Source: JAWOGN01 sp046496815
Lineage (GTDB): Bacteria; Desulfobacterota; DSM-4660; Desulfatiglandales; Desulfatiglandaceae
Assembly (NCBI GenBank): GCA_046496815.1
Contig: JAWOGN010000245.1
Location: 1 to 5,010, forward strand
Reading direction: 5' to 3'
Length of the DNA: 5,010 nt
Positions 1 through 5,010 of this stretch are shown here, piece after piece. Every line of letters starts with the position of its first letter. Within the stretch, counting starts at the first letter, position 1. A model generated the notes under the pieces. It was not told the DNA's origin. It was given only the letters and a program-made list of their open reading frames with translations, and made no database searches. A program made the position numbers and the translations under genes.

Positions 1-27
1 AAAGAAATCTGTTTTGGGAGATTCAAG

Positions 28-513
28 ATGGACATAAATCGATGCTTTGAAATCCTGGAGCTTGATCCTGGCGCTTCGGTAGAAGAGGCCAAGCAGGCCT
101 ATAAGGATATCGCCGACGTATGGCATCCGGATCGTTTCTCTCACAATCCTCGGTTAAGGCAGAAAGCGGAGAGGAAGTTGAAGGAAATAAACGTGGCCTA
201 TGAAACTGTGACATCTTTTATTTCCCGGAAAGGCGATGCCAGGGGGAAGTCAGGGGCCACCCCAAAACCCGGGGCTCGGGCGAACGGAGCCCGTAAGGCT
301 GAATCGAGACCGGAGACGGGTACGCAGGACAAAACAGAGCGTGCTTTTGAGACAGGCACGCAAATACTCTTGGAGGTTTGTTCCTACCTTTACACGAAAC
401 TTCGCCGGGCGGTCGATACGAAGAGCGCCAAAACCGCAAAAGCACGCCGGGGGAAGCCTCAAGGTGTCAGGCAAAGCGCGCATCGCAGCCCCGACCGGGA
501 AACACGGAGATGA
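28..513 (+). CDS. Small J-domain (DnaJ-like) co-chaperone with basic C-terminal tail
   Basis: The 161-residue product starts with a J domain at about residues 4-64. The diagnostic HPD tripeptide is at residues 33-35 (VWHPDRF), in the loop between helices II and III, and is followed by the helix III pattern KLKEINVAYE. J domains stimulate ATP hydrolysis by DnaK/Hsp70; that is family knowledge. The protein lacks the Gly/Phe linker, zinc-finger repeats and C-terminal substrate-binding domains of true DnaJ (about 375 residues), so it is a class C-type J-protein and not dnaJ itself. After residue 66 comes a Gly/Ala/Arg/Lys-rich linker. A short, possibly amphipathic helix lies at about 107-129 (with ILLEVCSYLYTKL), and the Arg/Lys-rich tail has no membrane segment. 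The ATG is preceded by GGGAG at 16-20 with 7-nt spacing. Its TGA overlaps the next gene's ATG (ATGA), which suggests coupled translation. The client or partner is unknown. The J-domain call is firm; the role of the tail is not. Confidence 0.9.
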   Translation: MDINRCFEILELDPGASVEEAKQAYKDIADVWHPDRFSHNPRLRQKAERKLKEINVAYETVTSFISRKGDARGKSGATPKPGARANGARKAESRPETGTQDKTERAFETGTQILLEVCSYLYTKLRRAVDTKSAKTAKARRGKPQGVRQSAHRSPDRETRR

Positions 514-1340
514 TCTCAAAAATTATTTCAGGCGGACAGACCGGTGTGGATCAGGCCGCGCTGGACGTGGCAATCGAGTTGGGCCTTCCCTATGGAGGTT
601 GGCTTCCCAGGGGAAGGAGGACCGAGGATGGCGCGCTGCCGGATACCTATAAGATGAAAGAGATGCGGACCGCCGATTATTCGAAGCGCACGGAACAGAA
701 TGTGATGGATTCCGAGGGAACGTTGATCATATTCCGAGGAAAGCTCAAAGGCGGGTCCGCACTCACACGGGACATGGCCATTCGACACGAACGTCCTTGT
801 CTCCATGTTGATCCGAGCACCCTAAATATCTTTCAGGCTGCGAAGAATATTAGTGCTTGGATTGCGCAGCAGGGGATAGAAGTTTTGAATGTGGCGGGAC
901 CTCGTAACAGCGAAGACCCGGAGATTTACACCCTGACCGTGAAAATCCTCAAAGCCGTCTTTTATATGAATCTGATAGATTCAAACATGCCGGACTCTCA
1001 GTTTCATGCTTTTCAGCATGAGAAGGAAAGGAGCGCCGAAAATTCTATCTTCCCTCAAAGTGTTGAGCAGGCGGTAATGCGACTCATCTCTTCCATGTCT
1101 CTGAAAGATAAGACAAAAATAGCCTATATGAAGGAGGAAAATCTGGTTTCGATGTATCCATCCCTCGGCAGGTATATTCGGGATCGATATGGGTTATCCA
1201 CAGGCAACGAGCAACTGATGGCATCTTGCCGTAGGCTGTCAGAAGCAAAGCAGCTGAAGAACAAGGAGGCTTTTGAGATCATTATTCACACCCTCTGGGA
1301 AACATTGCGCAAAACACACACATTGCGCATTGTGGAGTAA
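510..1340 (+). CDS. Putative molybdenum carrier/YpsA-like SLOG-type protein fused to a DUF6794-like domain
   Basis: I read 276 residues from the ATG at 510. Residues 1-153 match the 'putative molybdenum carrier' family (Rossmann-like, related to YpsA and the SLOG superfamily). The signature SGGQTGVDQAALDVA is at 7-21, GGWLPRGRRTEDG at 29-41, and a family-like NVAGPRNSE near 127-135. A plant or algal homologue was reported to bind molybdenum cofactor; in bacteria the ligand is mostly unknown, and SLOG proteins generally bind nucleotide-derived ligands. Residues 182-268 resemble DUF6794: a PQSVEQAVMRL helix, then LVSMYPSLGRYIRDRYGL, LMASC and a final IIIHTLWETL. Residues 154-181 form a polar linker. 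The frame is open upstream to 378, but that stretch overlaps the J-protein gene and has no family similarity. The ATG at 510 sits exactly at the family N-terminus and overlaps the J-protein stop. GGAG directly abuts the ATG, too close for a good ribosome binding site, so re-initiation after the upstream gene is likely. The first domain is a confident call. The second rests on remembered family patterns and is less certain. Confidence 0.82.
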   Translation: MISKIISGGQTGVDQAALDVAIELGLPYGGWLPRGRRTEDGALPDTYKMKEMRTADYSKRTEQNVMDSEGTLIIFRGKLKGGSALTRDMAIRHERPCLHVDPSTLNIFQAAKNISAWIAQQGIEVLNVAGPRNSEDPEIYTLTVKILKAVFYMNLIDSNMPDSQFHAFQHEKERSAENSIFPQSVEQAVMRLISSMSLKDKTKIAYMKEENLVSMYPSLGRYIRDRYGLSTGNEQLMASCRRLSEAKQLKNKEAFEIIIHTLWETLRKTHTLRIVE

Positions 1341-1383
1341 AAATGACTCTCAAACTGCAAAAGCACCCACCCATCGATCGGGT

Positions 1384-1409
1384 CGAGGGGCTCAGCGCTC
1401 GTTTTTTTT
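1384..1409 (+). terminator. Probable intrinsic terminator of the J-protein/SLOG unit
   Basis: A short CGAG (1384-1387) / CTCG (1398-1401) stem, with a partly pairable GC-rich interior, is followed at once by eight T residues (1402-1409). It lies 44 bases after the SLOG gene stop and just before the 3' end of the convergent protease gene. A second small stem, ACCC (1369-1372) / GGGT (1380-1383), lies directly upstream and may help. The stem is only 4 bp without mismatches, so the call leans on the T tract and the location. It would act on the + strand. On the - strand the T tract reads as A residues, so the same element is unlikely to terminate the protease gene. Confidence 0.5.
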
Positions 1410-1425
1410 AAAGGGTTTTATAGGT

Positions 1426-2682
1426 CTATGGCTCGGCGGAAGCGGCGGGAACGATTTGTCGAATTGCCTGAATTCGCTTCAGGATCGGGGGGTGGCTGTA
1501 ACTTAGAAGCACTTTGAGCGGATGGGGTGTCAGATTCGAGAGATTGTCGACGCTGAGTTTTTTCAGCGCCACAATCATCGATCCGGGATCCCTGTAAGTT
1601 TTTACTGAATATTCATCTGCTTCGTATTCATGTTTGCGTGAAAGCATATTTCCGAAAAGAGAGAGCACCATCTGGATCGGAGAATAGAGAAAACCAAAAA
1701 AGAGAAGACTTGCATAGATGGACGTATGTTCCATTTTAAAAGCGGCGAATAGCTCCGGGTTATTGATAAACATAGAAAGAATATAAAACATGAGGCCGGT
1801 TGTGAGAACCGAAATGACAACCGACTTTAGGATGTGCTTTTTTTTGTAATGGCCCATTTCATGGGCAAGGATGGATACGAGTTCTCTCACGGAGTGTTTT
1901 TCGATGAGGGTGTCGTACAACACAATTCTTCGCAACTTGCCGAATCCGGTGAAAAAAGCGTTTGTTTTTGTCGAACGTTTGGATCCGTCCATTGTGAAAA
2001 TGCCCTTCAGCTTGAACTTCTGGGACCGGGCGTAGGATTCTATCGCTTCTTTGAGATCTCCTTCCTCCAGGGGAATAAATTTGTTGAACAGGGGCATGAT
2101 GACGACAGGGGCGATGAACATCAGAAATATTTGAAACACGGTTACGGCAATCCAGCAATATGCCCAAGCCCAAGGCCCCGCCTTCTGGAAAAACCACAGA
2201 ACGGCCGATAAAAGCGGCCCGCCGATCACTGCAATCAACAGCCAGCTTTTGCAGATATCCAAAAAAAAGGTTTTTGGCGTGGTTTTGTTGAACCCATATT
2301 TTTCTTCAATGACAAAGGTGCTGTAAAGGGAAAATGGGATCGATAGTATTTGGGATGCAAACAGAAGCGTGCCCGCAAAGATAAGACCCGTCGGAATAGC
2401 GCCCACCCCAAAACTCCGGGCGAAACGATCCACGATATTGAACCCCCCAAAAAGGATGAAGGCGATGGTGATGGGCGTGATAATGGTGTCGGTGAGGATT
2501 CCAAACCGGGTGTTTTCCTTGAGGTATTCCTGGGATTTTTGGTACTTTTCCGCATCATAGTACCCTTCAAACTCCGGTGGCAGATCCGTTGTTACATGCC
2601 GCACGTTCAACGTTTCAACGATTACGTCCAACACGTAGGATCCAATCAGAATTACGAGGATTATGAGCAGGAAAAGATTCAC
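1426..2682 (-). CDS. M48 family integral-membrane zinc metalloprotease (Ste24/CAAX-protease-like)
   Basis: This is a membrane-embedded zinc endopeptidase of the Ste24-like branch of M48. Eukaryotic Ste24 cleaves prenylated CAAX proteins; bacterial members are generally assigned to membrane protein quality control and their substrates are unknown. Numbered from a GTG start at 2682 (418 residues), the zinc motif HEMGH is at 274-278. The third ligand region EYEAD is at 352-356, with the likely ligand Glu352 and the conserved Asp356. The Ste24-type stretch GSKRSTKTNAFFTGFG is at 233-248, and SHPPILKRIQAI lies near the C-terminus. About seven hydrophobic segments are visible (near 3-20, 63-88, 93-117, 141-165, 170-197, 285-307 and 319-345), as in Ste24. 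All catalytic residues are present. The frame stays open to a GTG at 2832, with an ATG at 2778, but those extra 50 residues are polar and unlike the family. The membrane segment VNLFLLIILVILIG is where family proteins normally begin. No candidate start has a good Shine-Dalgarno site, so the exact start is unsure. It lies downstream of and in line with the DJ-1-like gene. Confidence 0.9.
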   Translation of the reverse strand: MNLFLLIILVILIGSYVLDVIVETLNVRHVTTDLPPEFEGYYDAEKYQKSQEYLKENTRFGILTDTIITPITIAFILFGGFNIVDRFARSFGVGAIPTGLIFAGTLLFASQILSIPFSLYSTFVIEEKYGFNKTTPKTFFLDICKSWLLIAVIGGPLLSAVLWFFQKAGPWAWAYCWIAVTVFQIFLMFIAPVVIMPLFNKFIPLEEGDLKEAIESYARSQKFKLKGIFTMDGSKRSTKTNAFFTGFGKLRRIVLYDTLIEKHSVRELVSILAHEMGHYKKKHILKSVVISVLTTGLMFYILSMFINNPELFAAFKMEHTSIYASLLFFGFLYSPIQMVLSLFGNMLSRKHEYEADEYSVKTYRDPGSMIVALKKLSVDNLSNLTPHPLKVLLSYSHPPILKRIQAIRQIVPAASAEP

Positions 2683-2804
2683 TTGCACACCAAGGTGTTG
2701 TTTTTTGGCACCCGAAACAAAACCGGACCAAGAAACGGGTCGAGGATCTTTTCCCCGCAACCGGCATTCGGATTTCATGCCATTGTTGCCCAAAATGATG
2801 GACC

Positions 2805-2820
2805 GCCGGGGGCCGCCGGC
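2805..2820 (-). repeat. GC-rich hairpin between the pfpI-like and M48 genes
   Basis: GCCGG (2805-2809) and CCGGC (2816-2820) form a 5-bp GC-only stem with a 6-base loop. A direct repeat of CCGCCGG overlaps it (2803-2809 and 2813-2819). It lies about 40 bases after the pfpI-like stop on the - strand. No T run follows directly (only TTTT about 10 bases further on), so it is at best a weak terminator or an mRNA-stabilising stem that could lower expression of the downstream protease. If the protease instead starts at 2832 or 2778, all or part of this region would be coding or just upstream of coding sequence. Confidence 0.3.
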
Positions 2821-2858
2821 TGCGGGAAGCACGGGTTACATGTGTTTACAGCGTTCCG

Positions 2859-3440
2859 CTATGGCTCAATCTTCGTTCCCAGCACTTGCAGGAATTTGGC
2901 AAGCCAATCGGGATGCGCGGGCCACGCCGGGGCAGTGACCAAATTGCCGTCGACGTGAGCCTTGTCTACCGGCAAATCCACATATTTTCCGCCTGCGCGA
3001 GTGACATCGGGTCCCACCGCAGGGTAAGCCGAGCAGTTCTTGCCCTCGATGACGCCGGCTGCAGCCAGCACCTGTGCCCCATGGCAGATGGCCGCAATGG
3101 GTTTGTTTGCTTGTGAAAACTGCTGCACCATCTTTAGCACGGTCTCGTTCAGGCGAATATACTCCGGAGCGCGCCCACCGGGGATAACCAGCGCGTCGTA
3201 GTCTTCGGCTTTCACCTCTGCGAAAGTGGCATTCAGCGCAAAGTTGTGGCCGGGCTTTTCGCTGTAGGTCTGATCTCCTTCAAAATCGTGTACCGCGGTG
3301 CGCACCGTCTCCCCCGCCTTCTTCTCAGGACAGACCGCATGGACCGTGTGCCCCACCATCAGGAGCGCCTGGAAGGGCACCATGACTTCGTAGTCTTCCA
3401 CGAAGTCGCCGACCAGCATTAAAATCTTCTTTGCACTCAT
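2859..3440 (-). CDS. DJ-1/PfpI family protein (class I glutamine-amidotransferase-like fold)
   Basis: The 193-residue product covers a complete DJ-1/PfpI domain. The nucleophile elbow AAICHGAQ places the reactive cysteine at Cys119 with His120 next to it. Glu18 in VEDYE aligns with the conserved DJ-1 glutamate that tunes the cysteine. PGGRAPEYIR (88-97) is the usual glycine loop, and TAPAWPAHPDW near the C-terminus is typical of a bacterial subgroup. Family members are reported as proteases/chaperones (PfpI), glyoxalases or deglycases (disputed) and stress proteins, so the exact activity cannot be read from sequence. No signal peptide or membrane segment is seen, so it is probably cytoplasmic. 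The ATG has an excellent ribosome binding site (AAAGGAG, 6 bases upstream on the - strand). Hand counting gives about 58% G+C over 2941-3240, against about 43% in samples of the adjacent protease gene, which may hint at separate ancestry. It could be cotranscribed with the protease downstream. Confidence 0.93.
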   Translation of the reverse strand: MSAKKILMLVGDFVEDYEVMVPFQALLMVGHTVHAVCPEKKAGETVRTAVHDFEGDQTYSEKPGHNFALNATFAEVKAEDYDALVIPGGRAPEYIRLNETVLKMVQQFSQANKPIAAICHGAQVLAAAGVIEGKNCSAYPAVGPDVTRAGGKYVDLPVDKAHVDGNLVTAPAWPAHPDWLAKFLQVLGTKIEP

Positions 3441-3446
3441 AGTGAA

Positions 3447-3554
3447 CTCCTTTCTTCTGTTTTTTTGTTTTGCGCAGGCGCCGGATCTTTGTGCGAATTC
3501 ATAAAGATCCGGTCTCTGTGACCCACGAGAATTTGAATTTTCCCTCCTTTCTTC
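3447..3554 (-). repeat. Direct repeat carrying two Shine-Dalgarno-like elements upstream of the pfpI-like gene
   Basis: The 11-mer GAAGAAAGGAG (- strand sense) occurs exactly twice, at 3447-3457 and 3544-3554, 97 bases apart. The copy nearer the gene is the functional ribosome binding site of the pfpI-like gene. The outer copy reads AAAGGAGGG but has no ATG at normal spacing; the closest candidate is a GTG at 3526, about 16 bases away, which is too far. It may be a relic of a duplicated or lost 5' end, or part of a leader. Confidence 0.45.
3481..3512. repeat. Perfect 10-bp inverted repeat in the pfpI-like gene leader
   Basis: CCGGATCTTT (3481-3490) and AAAGATCCGG (3503-3512) are exact reverse complements around a 12-base spacer. 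The element lies 41 bases upstream of the pfpI-like ATG. No T tract follows on either strand, so it does not look like an intrinsic terminator. It could be a regulator-binding dyad or a leader-mRNA hairpin between the two Shine-Dalgarno-like copies. The repeat is directly visible; any function is inference. Confidence 0.55.
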
Positions 3555-3840
3555 AGAGCCTAATGGGATTGTCTCCGGCTCGCTCTAACGGCAGGGCAGG
3601 GGCAAAACGCTAAGAGGAGCGACGCGGGCAAAATCAGAGCGGTTTCTCCAAGACAAGCCCTTGCTTTTGGGGCCAGAGAAATATGAGGAAAAAAAATATA
3701 TCAATACGTTAACCTGAGAAACTGAGACGAGTCAAGAAATATGCGAACCCAAAAAACGCAGCAATCGATGGTCGCTTTTCGTCTTGAACCCCCTGAATTC
3801 ACTTGCAACTTGACGTTCGGATAGTATCGAAAAAGAAAAC

Positions 3841-3869
3841 TTCACTAAGAACGATAAGAAATCTATGAT
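3841..3869 (+). promoter_or_regulatory. Candidate sigma-70 promoter for the flavin oxidoreductase gene
   Basis: TTCACT (3841-3846, 4 of 6 matches to TTGACA) is separated by exactly 17 bases from TATGAT (3864-3869, 5 of 6 matches to TATAAT). It sits in an A+T-rich stretch. Transcription would start near 3876 and leave a leader of about 120 bases before the ATG. Such a match can occur by chance in A+T-rich DNA. Confidence 0.35.
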
Positions 3870-3983
3870 ATCTTTCATCAGACGATAGTTGGAACGAAGG
3901 CATAAGGAAAATGAAAAAAAGTCAGCAAACAATGAAGTCAAACGGACGTTGAGCGTTTACAATAATCACGGCAGGACAAAGGC

Positions 3984-3990
3984 GAGGAGG
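3984..3990 (+). promoter_or_regulatory. Ribosome binding site that decides the oxidoreductase start
   Basis: GAGGAGG is a near-perfect Shine-Dalgarno sequence. It lies 4 bases before an ATG at 3995 and 7 bases before a second in-frame ATG at 3998. The 7-base spacing is closer to the optimum and gives the family-typical N-terminus MYERLFSPI, so I prefer 3998; the alternative adds only one methionine. Confidence 0.7.
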
Positions 3991-3997
3991 ACAGATG

Positions 3998-5010
3998 ATG
4001 TATGAAAGACTATTTTCACCCATTGTGATCGGGGGGCTTACGTTCAAAAACCGGTTGACCATGGCGCCGACATACTTGGGATACGCCGGTGAAGACGGGA
4101 AAATCAGCCGCATGCTGTTGGACCATTATCGGTTGATGGCGCAAAGCAAGGTTGCCATGGTGGTTGTGGAGAACAGCACGGTGGATTTTGCGGTGGGCAG
4201 CGGTTCGAAAAGAACGATCAGAGTGGATACGGATGAACATCTGGTCGGGCTGACGCATCTGGCCGATGTGATCAAGCATGAAGGGGCTTTGGCGTGCCTT
4301 CAAATCAATCACGCCGGCCGTTTTGCTGCTGCGGCATCCGAACCGGTGGCGCCTTCGGCGATCGAGACTTTTGGGAGAACGCCCAAGAGCCTGGACAAAA
4401 GTGAGATTGCACGGATACAAGATCAGTTTGCCAACGCAGCCCTTCGTGTGAAGAAAACCGGTTTCGATATGGTGGAGCTTCATGGTGGCACTGGGTATTT
4501 ATTGTCTGAATTTCTGTCTCCCAGAACCAATCAACGAACCGATGTATATGGAGGATCGCTGGAAAATCGTCAGCGGTTTGCCCTGGAGGTTTTGGCAAAG
4601 GTCAAAGCGGCCGTGGGGGATTTTCCCGTTGGGTATCGATTTCTCGCCGATGAATGGCTTCCCGATGGCTTGTCACTGGATGAATCCGTGCAATTTGCAA
4701 AGTCGTTGGCTGCAGACGGTGTTGTCTACATTTCGGTGATGGGCGGCACCTATGAATCGTTTTCTCTGCCGGAAATTGTCGCAAAATCAAGACAGCAAGC
4801 CTACATGCTGGACCTTGCAGCCGCAGTGAAGAAAAGTGTCGATGTTCCGGTCATATCCGCCGGGCGTTTTTCATCCGGGGCGGTGGCGGAAAACGCATTG
4901 GCGGACGGCAAAACGGATCTAATCGGTTTGGCCCGGGTACTCTGGGCGGATCCCGAATGGCCGGAGAAAGTCCGAACAGGCCGTGAATCGGATATTATTC
5001 AGTGCGATCC
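3998..5010 (+). CDS. NADH:flavin oxidoreductase, Old Yellow Enzyme family (FadH/TMADH-like), 3' end outside window
   Basis: The reading frame stays open to the window edge and gives 337 residues of an FMN-binding (beta/alpha)8 barrel. Landmarks in order: LFSPIVIGGLTFKNRLTMAP (residues 5-24), the usual N-terminal strand; NHAGR at 104-108; HGGTGYLLSEFLSPRTNQR at 162-180; YGGSLENRQRF at 184-194; SAGR at 287-290 and GLARVLWADPEW at 310-321, the FMN-phosphate region. These enzymes reduce activated C=C bonds or related substrates using FMN and NAD(P)H. LLSEFLSPRTNQR resembles E. coli 2,4-dienoyl-CoA reductase (FadH), and Tyr167 lies where FadH has its catalytic Tyr. The fragment ends IIQCD, with Cys336 about where FadH-type enzymes begin their 4Fe-4S cysteine motif, so a larger Fe-S/FAD enzyme is possible but cannot be seen. 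The motif usually written HGAHGYL is HGGTGYL here, an altered substrate-binding position. The substrate is unknown. No signal peptide is seen. Confidence 0.92.
   Translation, partial: MYERLFSPIVIGGLTFKNRLTMAPTYLGYAGEDGKISRMLLDHYRLMAQSKVAMVVVENSTVDFAVGSGSKRTIRVDTDEHLVGLTHLADVIKHEGALACLQINHAGRFAAAASEPVAPSAIETFGRTPKSLDKSEIARIQDQFANAALRVKKTGFDMVELHGGTGYLLSEFLSPRTNQRTDVYGGSLENRQRFALEVLAKVKAAVGDFPVGYRFLADEWLPDGLSLDESVQFAKSLAADGVVYISVMGGTYESFSLPEIVAKSRQQAYMLDLAAAVKKSVDVPVISAGRFSSGAVAENALADGKTDLIGLARVLWADPEWPEKVRTGRESDIIQCD

Larger units (their letters stand above)
3441..3994. other. Divergent intergenic region without a convincing gene
   Basis: These 554 bases separate the 5' ends of the pfpI-like gene (-) and the flavin oxidoreductase gene (+), so both promoters should lie here. 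The pfpI-proximal part (3447-3554) holds an inverted repeat and a duplicated Shine-Dalgarno-like element. The middle (about 3560-3670) is G+C-rich with no clear coding frame; it has an 8-base direct repeat GGGCAAAA (3600-3607 and 3626-3633) of doubtful meaning. From about 3675 the sequence becomes A+T-rich (21 of 60 bases are G or C at 3841-3900), as expected near a promoter. A 69-codon TTG-initiated frame on the - strand (3732-3941) has no ribosome binding site and low-complexity Phe/Ser/Leu content, so I do not call it. Confidence 0.6.

Noticed and set aside
378..509. Upstream extension of the SLOG frame from a TTG at 378
   Set aside because: It overlaps the J-protein gene throughout, shows no family similarity, and the ATG at 510 matches the family N-terminus.
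236..652. Open + frame of 138 codons
   Set aside because: It is a shadow across the J-protein tail and the SLOG gene, Arg/Gly-rich with no recognisable domain.
1834..2211. Open + frame antisense to the M48 gene
   Set aside because: The opposite strand clearly encodes the conserved zinc motif and membrane segments, and the antisense product resembles nothing.
2350..2958. 202-codon open + frame antisense to the M48 5' part and the pfpI 3' part
   Set aside because: It crosses two real genes on the other strand and has no domain pattern or good start site.
3810..3815. TTGACG as a -35 box
   Set aside because: There is no -10-like hexamer at 16-18 bases downstream; the nearby TAGTAT at 3822 is only 6 bases away.
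3732..3941. 69-codon - strand frame in the intergenic region
   Set aside because: It starts with TTG without a ribosome binding site, has Phe/Ser/Leu-rich low-complexity content, and lies in the likely promoter region of the next gene.
4016..4483. 155-codon - strand frame opposite the oxidoreductase
   Set aside because: It is His/Arg-rich and antisense to a strongly conserved flavin-enzyme frame, so it is a shadow.
1..5010. A defence island, CRISPR array, prophage or transposon
   Set aside because: There are no regularly spaced repeats, transposase, integrase or terminal inverted repeats. The SLOG-type domain alone is not enough to claim a defence system.

Overview
The window looks like an ordinary chromosomal stretch from a Gram-negative bacterium. 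My best guess is a deltaproteobacterial or Desulfobacterota-type anaerobe. That guess rests on the mix of genes (a Ste24-like M48 protease with a close bacterial-type N-terminus, an Old Yellow Enzyme of the FadH type that seems to be starting an iron-sulfur motif, and a SLOG/DUF6794 protein) and on mixed base composition. It is inference, because the window holds no marker gene. There are no rRNA or tRNA genes, insertion sequences, CRISPR arrays or phage genes.

Layout. Positions 28-1340 (+) carry a two-gene unit: a small J-domain co-chaperone with a long basic tail, then a protein that fuses a YpsA/putative-molybdenum-carrier (SLOG-type) domain to a DUF6794-like domain. The two genes overlap by ATGA and are probably translationally coupled. 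A hairpin followed by eight T residues (1384-1409) ends this unit. Positions 1426-3440 (-) carry two genes read towards the first pair: a DJ-1/PfpI family protein (2859-3440) and, downstream of it, an integral-membrane M48/Ste24-like zinc protease (1426-2682, with the start uncertain). The pfpI-like gene is clearly richer in G+C than the protease gene. Positions 3441-3994 are a divergent intergenic region of 554 bases. It holds a perfect 10-bp inverted repeat and a duplicated Shine-Dalgarno-like element on the pfpI side, and a plausible sigma-70 promoter and a strong ribosome binding site on the other side. From 3998 to the window end (+) runs an NADH:flavin oxidoreductase/Old Yellow Enzyme gene, cut off just where the first cysteine of an iron-sulfur motif would be expected.

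How the genes may work together. The J-protein, the M48 membrane protease and the DJ-1-like protein belong to families often linked to protein quality control or stress. However, they sit in separate or convergent transcription units, so a shared system is only a weak inference. The most unusual element is the tightly coupled pair of J-protein and SLOG-DUF6794 fusion, whose joint function I cannot name. I saw no clear novel defence or mobile system.
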